DNA of 64,000 nt. Source: Ferrovum sp. (GTDB lineage Bacteria; Pseudomonadota; Gammaproteobacteria; Burkholderiales; Ferrovaceae). Below, piece by piece: positions 8,936 through 18,790 of the stretch. Both the position numbers and the translations under genes were made by a program. The notes under the pieces were generated by a model, which did not search any database, was not told the origin of the DNA, and saw only the letters and a program-made list of their open reading frames with translations. The stretch is taken from the NCBI GenBank assembly GCA_010435995.1, contig JAAGNR010000039.1, forward strand, positions 37,486-101,485, in the 5' to 3' direction. Position 1 is the stretch's first letter; every line of letters begins with the position of its first letter.

Positions 8936-9023
8936 TGGCGGAAGCGGTGAGATTCGAACTCACGGATAGTTTCCCATCGCTGGTTTTCAAGACCAGTGCC
9001 TTAAACCGCTCGGCCACGCTTCC
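8936..9023 (-). tRNA. tRNA-Ser (anticodon TGA)
   Basis: Minus strand GGAAGCGTGGCCGAGCGGTTTAAGGCACTGGTCTTGAAAACCAGCGATGGG...GTTCGAATCTCACCGCTTCCGCCA; class II variable arm; loop CTTGAAA; encoded CCA. Confidence 0.95.
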
Positions 9024-9258
9024 GGGGGCGACTTGCGAAACAACCCACTCCCAAGACAGGCGGGGTCCCGCAACAGAAAGGTGGGTAGGATACCATGCTC
9101 CGCCCTATTGTGGTATCTTATAGCCGCCCCCATATGGTGAGCGAGGAAGCGGAAATTGGGCTCATGTACCCCTTTGGCTTGCAACTTCCACCGCCCTACC
9201 GTTGTCTTACTGGGGCGAACCCTGTAGTCTGGGGTCAACATTCAAGGAGTTTGATACC

Positions 9259-9948
9259 ATGCAAAAAGATTTTAATGTCTACAATCAGGCAGGTCAGCTG
9301 GACACCCTTCAACATCGGGTGTTGCGCAATACCTACTGGCTTTTGGGATTATCCCTCATTCCTACCGCCGTAGGTGCCATGGTGGGCATCAATTTGAGCT
9401 TCGCCTTCATGGCGGTTAGCCCCATGCTCACAAGCCTGCTTTTTCTGGGTGCCATCTACGGCTTGTTCTATGCCATTGAGGCCAACCGCTTCAGCGCTAC
9501 GGGAGTCTATCTGCTGCTGCTGCTGACCTTCATTCTCGGGGTTATGCTGGGACCTTTGCTGCAGTTTACCCTGGCCTTCCGTAATGGAGCACAGCTGATT
9601 TCCTTGGCTGCAGGCGGTACCGCCGCAGTATTCTTCACACTGTCCGCTCTCGCCAGTTCCACCAAGCGTAATTTCACCGGAATGGCGCAATTTTTGATGG
9701 TGGGTTCCGTCGTATTGATGGTGGCCGTGATTGCCAACATATTTCTCCAGTTGCCGCTGTTCCAACTGGTTCTTTGTGGCGCTTTCATGCTGTTTTCGTC
9801 CTTGATGATCCTGTTCAATATCAGTTCCATCGTACATGGCGGCGAAACCAACTACATTACGGCGACCCTGAGCCTGTACATGAACATCTACAACATATTT
9901 GTCAGTTTGCTCCAACTTCTTGGGGTATTTGGTGGCGATCGCCGCTGA
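9259..9948 (+). CDS. Bax inhibitor-1/YccA family membrane protein
   Basis: Seven hydrophobic segments, N-terminus NTYWLLGLSLIPTAVGAMVG; ATG at 9259 preceded by aaggag. Confidence 0.85.
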   Translation: MQKDFNVYNQAGQLDTLQHRVLRNTYWLLGLSLIPTAVGAMVGINLSFAFMAVSPMLTSLLFLGAIYGLFYAIEANRFSATGVYLLLLLTFILGVMLGPLLQFTLAFRNGAQLISLAAGGTAAVFFTLSALASSTKRNFTGMAQFLMVGSVVLMVAVIANIFLQLPLFQLVLCGAFMLFSSLMILFNISSIVHGGETNYITATLSLYMNIYNIFVSLLQLLGVFGGDRR

Positions 9949-9982
9949 GGAATTTCCTTCTTAAAGTTTGAGCGCTGCATCC

Positions 9983-10019
9983 CTTCCCCGTGATTCACCA
10001 GAATCACGGGGAAGTTTTT
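9983..10019. terminator. Rho-independent terminator
   Basis: Perfect 14-bp inverted repeat CTTCCCCGTGATTC-acca-GAATCACGGGGAAG followed by a T-run, between convergent genes. Confidence 0.9.
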
Positions 10020-10029
10020 CATGGGGAGA

Positions 10030-11331
10030 TCATTCGCGCTCGAACAATGCCAACGACTCCACATGTGCTGTATGAGGGAACATATTTAACACCCCTGCTC
10101 CTGTGAGCCGATAGCCCTTTTGACTGACCAGAATCGCCGCATCCCGCGCCAGGGTTGCCGGGCTACAGGAAACATACACAATACGTTGAGGCCCAGCAGA
10201 GCCTATCGCCTTGACCAAATTCACGGCCCCATCCCGGGGCGGATCGATGAGCCACTTGGACTGCTTCCCCCAAGCGGCCACCGCCGTTTCGTCCACCTCG
10301 AAGAGATTCGCCGTCATAAACCGCGTACGTCCCTCCAATTGGTTATGAGCCGCATTCTGTCGAGCGCGTTCCACCAGAGCCGCACTGCCTTCGACCCCCA
10401 GAACCTGCGCTCCACGTGCCGCCAAAGCCAACGTAAAATTACCCAGACCACAAAACAGGTCAGCAATGTTTTCGCCCGGTTGGGGATTGAGCAAACGCAC
10501 TGCCCTGCCTACCAATACACGGTTTACCGCACTATTGACCTGGGTAAACTCTGCGGGACCAAAGGGAATTTCAACGCCAAATTCCGTCAGGTGATAACTC
10601 AAATGCGAACGCTCTGGAGGATGAAAGGGGCGCGCAGAATCCGGTCCTTTCATCTGCCACCACAAATGAATACCGTAACGGTCAACAAATTCACGCATCA
10701 GCGCTTCATCGTTGGGGGTGGGAACCTCCAATAACCGAAACACCAAGACCAGAACCTCATCCCCACGGGCCACCTCGATTTGAGGCAAATGCTCCCGCAC
10801 CGACAGCCGCATGATGAGATTGCGCAACGGGATCAGCAGCGAAGATATTTCTTCCGGGAGAATGGCACAGGAATCCATATCCGCCACAAAACTCGACCGT
10901 CGTTCATGAAAACCCACCAGCACTCGCCCCTTTTTCTCTACCCAACGCACCGACAATCGCGCGCGTTGCCGATAGCCCCAGTCCGGACCCTGCAAGGGAG
11001 ACCACAACGCTTCTGGACGAACGCGCCCGATGCGCGCCAGATTGTCCTCCAGAATCCGCTGCTTGAACGCGACTTGCGCCGCCGGTTCGGCATGTTGCAT
11101 ATTGCACCCCCCACATACCCCAAAATGCGGGCAACGGGGTTGAGTTCGACTGGGACCAGGACGAATCACGCGGACCAGTTCCGCTTGGTCAAAGTGGGAT
11201 TTGCGCCGCAAAATGCGTGCGACAATGGTTTCACCGGGCAACGCCCCATCCACAAAAATCACCTTCCCTTCGTGGCGAGCGATGCCTTGGGCCTCGTGGT
11301 TCAACCCCTCGATCTGTAACTCCACCTCCAT
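10030..11331 (-). CDS. rlmD: 23S rRNA (uracil-5-)-methyltransferase RlmD
   Basis: TRAM-like N-terminus, CPHFGVCGGCNMQHA Fe-S motif, ADLFCGLGNFTLALA SAM motif, VYVSCSPATLARD. Confidence 0.9.
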   Translation of the reverse strand: MEVELQIEGLNHEAQGIARHEGKVIFVDGALPGETIVARILRRKSHFDQAELVRVIRPGPSRTQPRCPHFGVCGGCNMQHAEPAAQVAFKQRILEDNLARIGRVRPEALWSPLQGPDWGYRQRARLSVRWVEKKGRVLVGFHERRSSFVADMDSCAILPEEISSLLIPLRNLIMRLSVREHLPQIEVARGDEVLVLVFRLLEVPTPNDEALMREFVDRYGIHLWWQMKGPDSARPFHPPERSHLSYHLTEFGVEIPFGPAEFTQVNSAVNRVLVGRAVRLLNPQPGENIADLFCGLGNFTLALAARGAQVLGVEGSAALVERARQNAAHNQLEGRTRFMTANLFEVDETAVAAWGKQSKWLIDPPRDGAVNLVKAIGSAGPQRIVYVSCSPATLARDAAILVSQKGYRLTGAGVLNMFPHTAHVESLALFERE

Positions 11332-11356
11332 ACTTTCTGTTCCTTTCAGCAAGCGA

Positions 11357-11941
11357 TCAGGGTCGCGTCGTTTCCAGATCGATGATGTGCAAGCTTCGCA
11401 CCCCCTGACGCCGATCTTCCACAAAATGCGTCAACGCTTGAGTCACCGTGCGAAATGCCAAGTCATCCCAGGGAATATCTTTTTCTTCAAAAAACCTGAC
11501 TTCACTGCTCTCGGGGGTAGGAGCGTGGTAGGCACTTCCCATACTTGCTCGGAAAATCATGTGTACCTGATTATGGGCCGCAATATTGATGACCGACATC
11601 AAATCCTCGATGATCACCTGCGCACAGGATTCTTCCAGCGTTTCCCGAGCGGCTCCCATTTGCACAGTCTCACCATTTTCCATAAATCCTGAGGGCATAG
11701 TCCAATAACCCTCGCGCGGAGCAATGGCTCGCCGACAGAGCAGGATCCGTTCTTCCCAGACGGGCACGCTGCCCACCAGAATTTTTGGATTGCTGTAATG
11801 AACCATATGGCAATCCGGACAGACTTGACGCGGCAAGTGATCCCCTTGCGGAATTTTGATGACAACCCGCGCACCACAGTTGGAACAGTAATTCACGCCA
11901 AATTCATCCTCTGGAAAGTGGTAAAATAATAGCTTAGGCAC
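11357..11941 (-). CDS. NUDIX hydrolase with N-terminal zinc ribbon
   Basis: NYCSNCGARV...CPDCHMVHY ribbon; GFMENGETVQMGAARETLEES Nudix box. A GTG near 11899 is an alternative start. Confidence 0.85.
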   Translation of the reverse strand: MPKLLFYHFPEDEFGVNYCSNCGARVVIKIPQGDHLPRQVCPDCHMVHYSNPKILVGSVPVWEERILLCRRAIAPREGYWTMPSGFMENGETVQMGAARETLEESCAQVIIEDLMSVINIAAHNQVHMIFRASMGSAYHAPTPESSEVRFFEEKDIPWDDLAFRTVTQALTHFVEDRRQGVRSLHIIDLETTRP

Positions 11942-12055
11942 AGATCAAGTGACTTGGATCAAACTTAAGGATCGTCTAACCCCCTACAATTGGCCCACGC
12001 CTTTCCCCTTCAATTGCACGAGAGTGCTCAAGCCTCCATCACCTGATTTTAAACC

Positions 12056-13012
12056 ATGCGCCCTTTCATTATTGCACTACTGGTGTTTTTTTCTGCGATA
12101 CCGCTCGTCGCCCGCGCTGAGGTGGCCATCGTTCTCAATTCGGGTGAGGGCACCATCAGCCGTATTGACCGGCAAACCTACCAACCCATCGATCGTTTCT
12201 TCGTTGGACGCGAACCCCATCACCTGATGAGTCTTCCAGACAACAGCGCCGTGATCGTCGCCAATGCGGTCAGCAATGACCTGGTGTTTCTTGACCCCAA
12301 AACAGGAAATATCATCAAGCGCATCAACCATATCAGCGACCCCTACCAAATTGCGTTCAGCCCTGATAAACGCTGGTTTGTAGCCAATTCACTGCGCCTT
12401 GACCGGGTTGATGTGTATGATGCCCGTGATTTTCACCTCATCAAACGCTTCGAACTCGCTTCCATGCCCAGCCATCTGGCCTTCAGCCCCGACAGTTCCA
12501 CGGTCTTCATCACCCTGCAGGGAAGCGATCAACTGGCCGCCATTGATCTGAATGCTCTGAAAATCAAGTGGGTCATCCCCATTGGAAAAACCCCTGCGGG
12601 CGTGATTCTGACCCCCGATGGCCAACATCTTCTGGTGGGTGTGATGGGCCTCGATGAAGTCGCTGTGGTCGACTTCAAAAAAGCACAGATCATCAAGCAT
12701 ATTTCCGCCGGCAAGGGTACGCATAACTTTATGCCGGAAGGGGATGGACGCCATATCTTCGTAGGCAATCGCTCTGGTGACACCGTTTCCATCATTGACA
12801 CAAAAACCCTGACCATCACCAAAACCTTTCCTGTTCCTGGGGGGCCTGATGATATGGAAGTATCTGCTGATGGCAAGCAGCTCTGGATCACATCGCGCTG
12901 GATCCGTCAGGTGAGCATCGTTGACTTGGCCACAGACCGGGTAGTTCGCACCATCCCGGTGGGCAAGTCCCCACATGGCATCTTTTTTGAAAATCACGCG
13001 TCACGCCAATAA
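12056..13012 (+). CDS. YVTN/YncE-type beta-propeller protein, exported
   Basis: Signal peptide; repeated IDLNALKIKWVIPIGKTPAGVILTPDGQHLLVG-type units. Confidence 0.85.
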   Translation: MRPFIIALLVFFSAIPLVARAEVAIVLNSGEGTISRIDRQTYQPIDRFFVGREPHHLMSLPDNSAVIVANAVSNDLVFLDPKTGNIIKRINHISDPYQIAFSPDKRWFVANSLRLDRVDVYDARDFHLIKRFELASMPSHLAFSPDSSTVFITLQGSDQLAAIDLNALKIKWVIPIGKTPAGVILTPDGQHLLVGVMGLDEVAVVDFKKAQIIKHISAGKGTHNFMPEGDGRHIFVGNRSGDTVSIIDTKTLTITKTFPVPGGPDDMEVSADGKQLWITSRWIRQVSIVDLATDRVVRTIPVGKSPHGIFFENHASRQ

Positions 13013-13019
13013 CCGGCGC

Positions 13020-13778
13020 ATGACCTTGAACTGTCGTTGGGTATGCCGCAGCCTTGCCCTATCTCTTCTGGGACTAGCTCTGGGGGGCTGGGCCAATGAT
13101 ACCGTTCCCCCAACATCCTGTCGTGGCACCCTCTATCTGACATTAGATACCGGATCCATGCAATCTGCCGAAACCATAGCAGAAGTATTGCATCGCCATC
13201 ATGTGCGTGCCACTTTTTTCATGGCCAATGAGCCCACATGGCGCGGCGATCATGCACTCGATGACAGCTGGGCTGAGTTTTGGCGCGCTCGTGTCCGCGA
13301 AGGGCATCACTTTGGCAGCCATACATGGCATCACGCCACTTTAGTCAAGGATCTGCCCTCAGGACAAATCCAGACCAGAGGGGGGGACCATGCGCCACGC
13401 ACCTTGGACAAAACTGCGTTTTGCGCAGAATTGAATCGCGTTGGAGAGCGTTTCCAGAACCTCACAGGAGAGAAATTGCAGCCCCTGTGGCGTGCCCCGG
13501 GAGGCCGATTAACGCCCAACAGTCTGGTCTGGGCTCAGGAATGCGGGTTTACTCGCCATGTCGACTGGAATCCCGCTGGGTTCCTCGGCGACGAATTGCC
13601 CTCGGAAACTTACCCCAACGACAAATTATTGAAACAGGCCTTGAACCATATCCGCTCTGGAGATATTTTGATGATGCACTTGGGGATCCGCTCCCGCCAT
13701 GATCCTTTTGTTAACGTATTTGAGCCTCTGATCACAGGACTGCAGTCCCGAGGCTTTTGTTTCGCCACTTTGCCATGA
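13020..13778 (+). CDS. Polysaccharide deacetylase family protein
   Basis: TLYLTLDTGSM, HHFGSHTWHHATL, LWRAPGGRL motifs after a signal peptide. Confidence 0.8.
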   Translation: MTLNCRWVCRSLALSLLGLALGGWANDTVPPTSCRGTLYLTLDTGSMQSAETIAEVLHRHHVRATFFMANEPTWRGDHALDDSWAEFWRARVREGHHFGSHTWHHATLVKDLPSGQIQTRGGDHAPRTLDKTAFCAELNRVGERFQNLTGEKLQPLWRAPGGRLTPNSLVWAQECGFTRHVDWNPAGFLGDELPSETYPNDKLLKQALNHIRSGDILMMHLGIRSRHDPFVNVFEPLITGLQSRGFCFATLP

Positions 13779-14737
13779 CCTGGACAGAGCTCATACTCCA
13801 AGGATTCACCTTGACCCAGGCATGGGTATTTGAGCATGGGGTGGAACCGTTACTGCCCGCATTTGGTCTACTGGCCTATCAAGAAGAAGCTTTTGATGCC
13901 ACGGAATTCTTTCTTGTAGGGTTGGGCGAAATTGCCCTACTTATCCTTCTCTTTCGCCCCCTTGAAGCCCTTTTCCCTGCCGAGCATTGGGCCAACCGTA
14001 AGGGTGTGCGGGTAGATATTCTTTATACCCTGCTCCATCGCCTAGGCTTTATCCCCCTGGTGCTCTTTGTGCTCTTGTGGCCCCTCACCTTCAAGCTGGA
14101 CGCCTGGCTCCGGTTGCATGGATTTATTCCCTATACGCTGGAGGATATTTTTCCCAGCCTGGAAAATCGTCCCCTACTGACATTTTTATCCTACCTGATC
14201 ATTATTGATTTTTTTTCCTACTGGTTACATCGCTTTCAGCATCGCTTGGAATGGTGGTGGGCATTGCATGGCGTCCATCACAGTCAGCGTACCATGAGTT
14301 ACTGGTCTGACGATCGCACCCATTTTTTGGATGACATTCTCACCGGCGCATGGTTTTCTTTACTCAGTTTGATCATTGGCGTGCCGCCGGGGCAGTTCAT
14401 CCTGCTCATGATGATTCCACGAATCCTCCAAAGTTTCGCCCACGCCAATATCCGCTGGAGATTCGGGCCCTTTGAGCGCGTATTGGTAAGCCCTCACTAC
14501 CACCGTTTTCATCACGGAATCGGCACAGGCAGTACCAGTGGACAGCAAAGCTGCAATTTTGCCGTACTCTTCCCGCTCTGGGATATTCTATTCGGGACAG
14601 CGAATTTCTCGGAGGAACACCCCCCCACAGGCATTTCGGATCAACTGGAAGGAAGAGAGTACGGTTCGGGATTTCTGGAACAACAATGGCTGGGGCTAAA
14701 ACGCCTCGTACGAGCCCTTAAAACTGGCAAGGCCTGA
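13775..14737 (+). CDS. Sterol desaturase/fatty acid hydroxylase family protein
   Basis: Histidine clusters HRFQH, HGVHHSQ, HYHRFHH; ATGA overlap with the upstream gene. Confidence 0.85.
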   Translation: MTWTELILQGFTLTQAWVFEHGVEPLLPAFGLLAYQEEAFDATEFFLVGLGEIALLILLFRPLEALFPAEHWANRKGVRVDILYTLLHRLGFIPLVLFVLLWPLTFKLDAWLRLHGFIPYTLEDIFPSLENRPLLTFLSYLIIIDFFSYWLHRFQHRLEWWWALHGVHHSQRTMSYWSDDRTHFLDDILTGAWFSLLSLIIGVPPGQFILLMMIPRILQSFAHANIRWRFGPFERVLVSPHYHRFHHGIGTGSTSGQQSCNFAVLFPLWDILFGTANFSEEHPPTGISDQLEGREYGSGFLEQQWLGLKRLVRALKTGKA

Positions 14738-14753
14738 TACTCGATCAGGCCTT
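14729..14753 (+). terminator. Rho-independent terminator-like hairpin
   Basis: AAGGCCTGAT-actcg-ATCAGGCCTT, 10-bp perfect arms; overlaps the sterol desaturase stop. A second hairpin (AGAGAAGC-agga-GCTTCTCT) lies at 14773-14792. Confidence 0.7.
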
Positions 14754-14801
14754 TGCATTATCCGAACACGGAAGAGAAGCAGGAGCTTCTCTCCAGCGGG
14801 T

Positions 14802-16694
14802 TCAATTCATAATCAATTGATTGAGCCGTTTCACAAACATTGCCGGGTCATCTAGCTGCCCACCTTCCGCCAATAGAGATTGATCGAACAACAACTGGCT
14901 CCAATCCGCAATCCTCTGGTTGTCCGTTTCCAGCTTGAGGCGCAACACCAGGCGGTGATCCGGATTAATTTCCAGAATGGGTTTGGATGTGGGAATCTGT
15001 TGACCGGCAGACTTCAACAAACGAGCCATGGTACCCGATAGATCACCTTCCTCGGCCACCAGACAGGCAGGAGATTCGGTCAAACGATGACTGACGCGAA
15101 CACTCTTGACTTGCTCACCGAGGGCATTCTTCATGGCCTCAAGAAGTGGCTTGAGGGTTTCGGCCTCTGCCGTTTCCACCTTGGGGGGTTCCACTCCCAG
15201 CTTGGACAAGTCAAGGTCTCCCTTGGCGACCGATTGCAGCTTCTTCTCTTCAAAGCTGTCGAGATGAGACACCACCCATTCATCAACACGATCTGCCAAC
15301 AAAAGCACTTCAATCCCACGGGAACGGAAAATTTCCAAATGAGGACTGTTTTTAGCGCCCGCATGACTATCTGCTGTCACATAGTAAATCGCATCTTGTC
15401 CATCCTTCATGCGGCCAATATACGCTTTGAGGGATTCTGTCTGCTCGGGTTTATCCGTATGAGTCGTTGAAAAGCGCAGCAATCCTGCCCACTTTTCCCG
15501 ATTGGCGTATTCTTCCCCCGCCCCTTCCTTAAATGCACGGCCGAATTCATCCCAAAACGTCTGATACTTCTCTTTCTGATTTTCCGCAATATCTTCCAGC
15601 AACCCCAGAACTTTGCGGGTACAACCTGCGCGAATGGTATCGATATCCTTGGATTCTTGCAGAATTTCCCGAGAAACATTGAGGGGAAGATCCGCTGAAT
15701 CAATCACACCACGTACGAAGCGCAAATATTGAGGCAACAATTTCTTCGCATCTTCCATAATAAAGACGCGCCGCACATACAGTTTAATGCCGTGCCGAGG
15801 CTCCCGATCCCACAGATCGAAAGGCGCATGGGCCGGAATGTACAACAGCTCGGTATATTCCTGCTTCCCTTCCACCCGTGCATGACTCCACGCCAAGGGT
15901 GCCTCGAAGTCGTGAGAGACGTGCTTATAAAACTCCTGGTACTGCTCCTCAGAAATCTCACTCTTGGCACGAGCCCACAATGCATTTGCCTGGTTGAGGG
16001 TTTCCTCTTCCATTTCGTTGATGACTTTTTCTTCCCCTTCCTTGGCGGGAACGGGGTCCTTCTTCATCATAATGGGCAACTGGATATGGTCTGAATAACG
16101 CCGTACGATACTGCGTAACTGCCAGGACTCAAGGAAGCTGTCCTCTCCATCCTTGAGATGTAAGGTTACCGTCGTTCCGCGCGCTGGTACTTCCACCGTT
16201 TCCAGGGTAAAGGAGCCATCCCCAGTGGATTCCCATTGAACGCCTTCACTGACCGCAGCACCCGCGCGACGAGTGGTCAAGGTCACGCGATCCGCCACGA
16301 TAAAGGAAGAATAAAACCCCACCCCAAATTGACCAATCAGTGCTGAATCCTTTGCTTGATCTCCGGATAGTTTCCCGAGGAACTCCTTAGTTCCTGACCG
16401 CGCAATCGTCCCAATGTTGGCAATGACCTCTTCGCGCGACATCCCAATCCCGTTATCTTGAATGGTAATGGTGCGAGCGGCTTTATCCACCGCGAGATGC
16501 ACCGCCAGATGGGGATCGTCTACCAATAAGGAGGCATCTTGTAAGGATTCGAAGCGCAGTTTGTCGCAGGCATCCGAAGCATTGGAGATCAGTTCACGCA
16601 GAAAAATCTCTTTGTTGCTGTATAACGAATGAATCATCAACTGCAACAGCTGTTTCACTTCCGTCTGAAAACTTAGGGATTCTTTTTGGCTCAT
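14802..16694 (-). CDS. htpG: Chaperone HtpG (Hsp90)
   Basis: [34 protein letters not shown] and [11 protein letters not shown] motifs. Confidence 0.98.
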   Translation of the reverse strand: MSQKESLSFQTEVKQLLQLMIHSLYSNKEIFLRELISNASDACDKLRFESLQDASLLVDDPHLAVHLAVDKAARTITIQDNGIGMSREEVIANIGTIARSGTKEFLGKLSGDQAKDSALIGQFGVGFYSSFIVADRVTLTTRRAGAAVSEGVQWESTGDGSFTLETVEVPARGTTVTLHLKDGEDSFLESWQLRSIVRRYSDHIQLPIMMKKDPVPAKEGEEKVINEMEEETLNQANALWARAKSEISEEQYQEFYKHVSHDFEAPLAWSHARVEGKQEYTELLYIPAHAPFDLWDREPRHGIKLYVRRVFIMEDAKKLLPQYLRFVRGVIDSADLPLNVSREILQESKDIDTIRAGCTRKVLGLLEDIAENQKEKYQTFWDEFGRAFKEGAGEEYANREKWAGLLRFSTTHTDKPEQTESLKAYIGRMKDGQDAIYYVTADSHAGAKNSPHLEIFRSRGIEVLLLADRVDEWVVSHLDSFEEKKLQSVAKGDLDLSKLGVEPPKVETAEAETLKPLLEAMKNALGEQVKSVRVSHRLTESPACLVAEEGDLSGTMARLLKSAGQQIPTSKPILEINPDHRLVLRLKLETDNQRIADWSQLLFDQSLLAEGGQLDDPAMFVKRLNQLIMN

Positions 16695-16749
16695 GGCTCA
16701 TCACTTCCTTCGAATTGAACAAAAACACACTGTCCTGAAGTGGGGGCAT

Positions 16750-17325
16750 TCACGCCAATTTCAAGTGGGAACCCATTCCTTTGAGCCATAACAGTCCGGC
16801 AACGGTTTTAGCATCGTTAATGCGGCCTTCCTCAATCCAGCGCCACGCCTCAATCAGAGGTACGGCAAGGGTTTCCAGAAATTCTTCCTCATCTCGATCA
16901 GGAGCTTCATAGATCAAGTCCCGCGCCAGAAAATAAGTAATTTGTTCCGTGGAATAGGCAATACACAGATCTAGACACATCAACCGTTGCCAACGAGTCG
17001 CACGATACCCCGTTTCTTCCTGCAATTCTCTCTGAGCCGCAGTGAAAGGGTCTTCTCCCACATCCAGTTTTCCGGCGGGAATTTCGAAGTAATGTCGTCG
17101 TTGAGGATAGCGAAACTGATACTCCAGCAACACGGTCCCATCATCCAGCAAAGGAATGATGGCTGCTGCTCCATTGTGCTTAATATATTCGCGACGGGCT
17201 TCCTTGCCATCGGGCAAGGTTACCCGATCTTCATACACATGGAGCAAGCTCCCCTGATAGCGTACTACAGAGTCAATGCAGGTTTCGGAGAAATCAGGCA
17301 GGTTCTCTTCGGGAAAATCCTGCAC
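16750..17325 (-). CDS. NUDIX hydrolase (ADP-ribose pyrophosphatase-like)
   Basis: GKLDVGEDPFTAAQRELQEETGYRA Nudix box. Confidence 0.85.
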   Translation of the reverse strand: MQDFPEENLPDFSETCIDSVVRYQGSLLHVYEDRVTLPDGKEARREYIKHNGAAAIIPLLDDGTVLLEYQFRYPQRRHYFEIPAGKLDVGEDPFTAAQRELQEETGYRATRWQRLMCLDLCIAYSTEQITYFLARDLIYEAPDRDEEEFLETLAVPLIEAWRWIEEGRINDAKTVAGLLWLKGMGSHLKLA

Positions 17326-17328
17326 GCC

Positions 17329-18783
17329 TCAGCCCCTCAGGGACTGGGCAATGGATGCGGTACACAAGTCGATCAAGGGCTGTGGCAGAATGCCCAGAGC
17401 CAAAAGAATCAAGGCATTGATACTGAGCAACAGACGGTGATCGCTCTCCGCCACGATGGGCGACGTTTCTTCCGGTTCATCCATGTACATCAGTTTGATC
17501 ACCCTTAGGTAATAAAACGCGCCAATCAGCGACATAAGCACGGCGTACACCACCAACCAGGTCAACCCGGCATCCAGAGCTGCGCTTAATACGGACAGCT
17601 TGGCAAAGAAGCCCACAGAAACCGGAATCCCTGCCATGGAAATCATGACCAGCAACATGAGAAAGGCATACCACGGACTGCGTTTGTTCAGCCCCTTGAG
17701 ATCCGTGAGTTTGTCTGCTTCAAACCCTTCACGGCTCATCAACAGAATCAGCCCGAAGCCCGCCAGACTCATCAACACATAGGCGATGACATAGAACATG
17801 GCCGCTGCGTAGCCCCCCAAGGTTCCAGATAAGATCCCCAGCAGCAGAAACCCCATGTGGGAAATGGTGGAATAGGCCAACATCCGCTTGAGGTTGGTCT
17901 GGGCGATGGCAGTGACGTTTCCCACCAACATGGACAATGCCGAGACGATGATCAGCATAGACTGCCAATCGGACACCATGGGACCCATAGCTCCCGCCAG
18001 TAGCCGCATAAAGAACACAAATCCGCCAATTTTTGGAGCTGTGCTGACGAACAGTGTCACAGCGGTAGGTGCCCCCTCGTACACATCGGGCACCCACATA
18101 TGAAAAGGCACCACTCCCAGCTTAAAAGACAGTCCTGCCACCAGGAATACCAGCCCTAGAACCAATATCCCAGGATCTGCATTGCCTTGGCTCAGGACAT
18201 TGGCCACTGTCGCCATTTGCAGTGAACCCGTTGCCCCATAGATCATGGACATCCCGTAGAGCAGCATTCCCGATGCCAGGGCAGCCAGCACAAAATACTT
18301 CATGGCAGCTTCTGTGGCCAGCGACGAATCCCGTTGCAAGGCAATCAAGGCACACAGCGACAGTGATAGCAGTTCCAGGCCCAGATACAGGACCAAAAAG
18401 TGATTGGCCGAAATCATGACCATGATCCCCAATAGGGCAAACAGGATCAGTACGAAAAACTCACCTTTAAACAGACCACGGGACTGGATGTAGCCGCGGG
18501 AATACGCCAGCATGAACGACACCGCGAGGACGGTGATCATCTTCAGGGTGCGTGCCATGGGATCATCGACGAAGGACCCATTGAAGGTGGTAAGCACCTG
18601 TCCTTGAGCCCCCAGCAACAGGAACCCTGCGGTACCCACCAGGGCCAATTGCGCATAGGCATAGGTCAAAAATCGGCGACTCTCGGAAATGAAGATGTCG
18701 GCGATCAGCAGGGCCGACAAAGCCACCAGGAGAAAAATTTCCGGGTAAGCAGGCACCAGATTGGGTGTGGCGAAATTCATCAT
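17329..18783 (-). CDS. nuoN: NADH-quinone oxidoreductase subunit N
   Basis: Proton-translocating subunit sequence; operon position. Confidence 0.95.
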   Translation of the reverse strand: MMNFATPNLVPAYPEIFLLVALSALLIADIFISESRRFLTYAYAQLALVGTAGFLLLGAQGQVLTTFNGSFVDDPMARTLKMITVLAVSFMLAYSRGYIQSRGLFKGEFFVLILFALLGIMVMISANHFLVLYLGLELLSLSLCALIALQRDSSLATEAAMKYFVLAALASGMLLYGMSMIYGATGSLQMATVANVLSQGNADPGILVLGLVFLVAGLSFKLGVVPFHMWVPDVYEGAPTAVTLFVSTAPKIGGFVFFMRLLAGAMGPMVSDWQSMLIIVSALSMLVGNVTAIAQTNLKRMLAYSTISHMGFLLLGILSGTLGGYAAAMFYVIAYVLMSLAGFGLILLMSREGFEADKLTDLKGLNKRSPWYAFLMLLVMISMAGIPVSVGFFAKLSVLSAALDAGLTWLVVYAVLMSLIGAFYYLRVIKLMYMDEPEETSPIVAESDHRLLLSINALILLALGILPQPLIDLCTASIAQSLRG

Positions 18784-18790
18784 CGCTCCA

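Noticed and set aside
9349-9915. 188-aa minus-strand ORF
   Set aside because: Antisense to the Bax-inhibitor-1 gene; His/Gln-rich composition typical of a shadow frame.
10120-10734. 204-aa plus-strand ORF
   Set aside because: Antisense shadow of rlmD with no signal, motif or plausible RBS.
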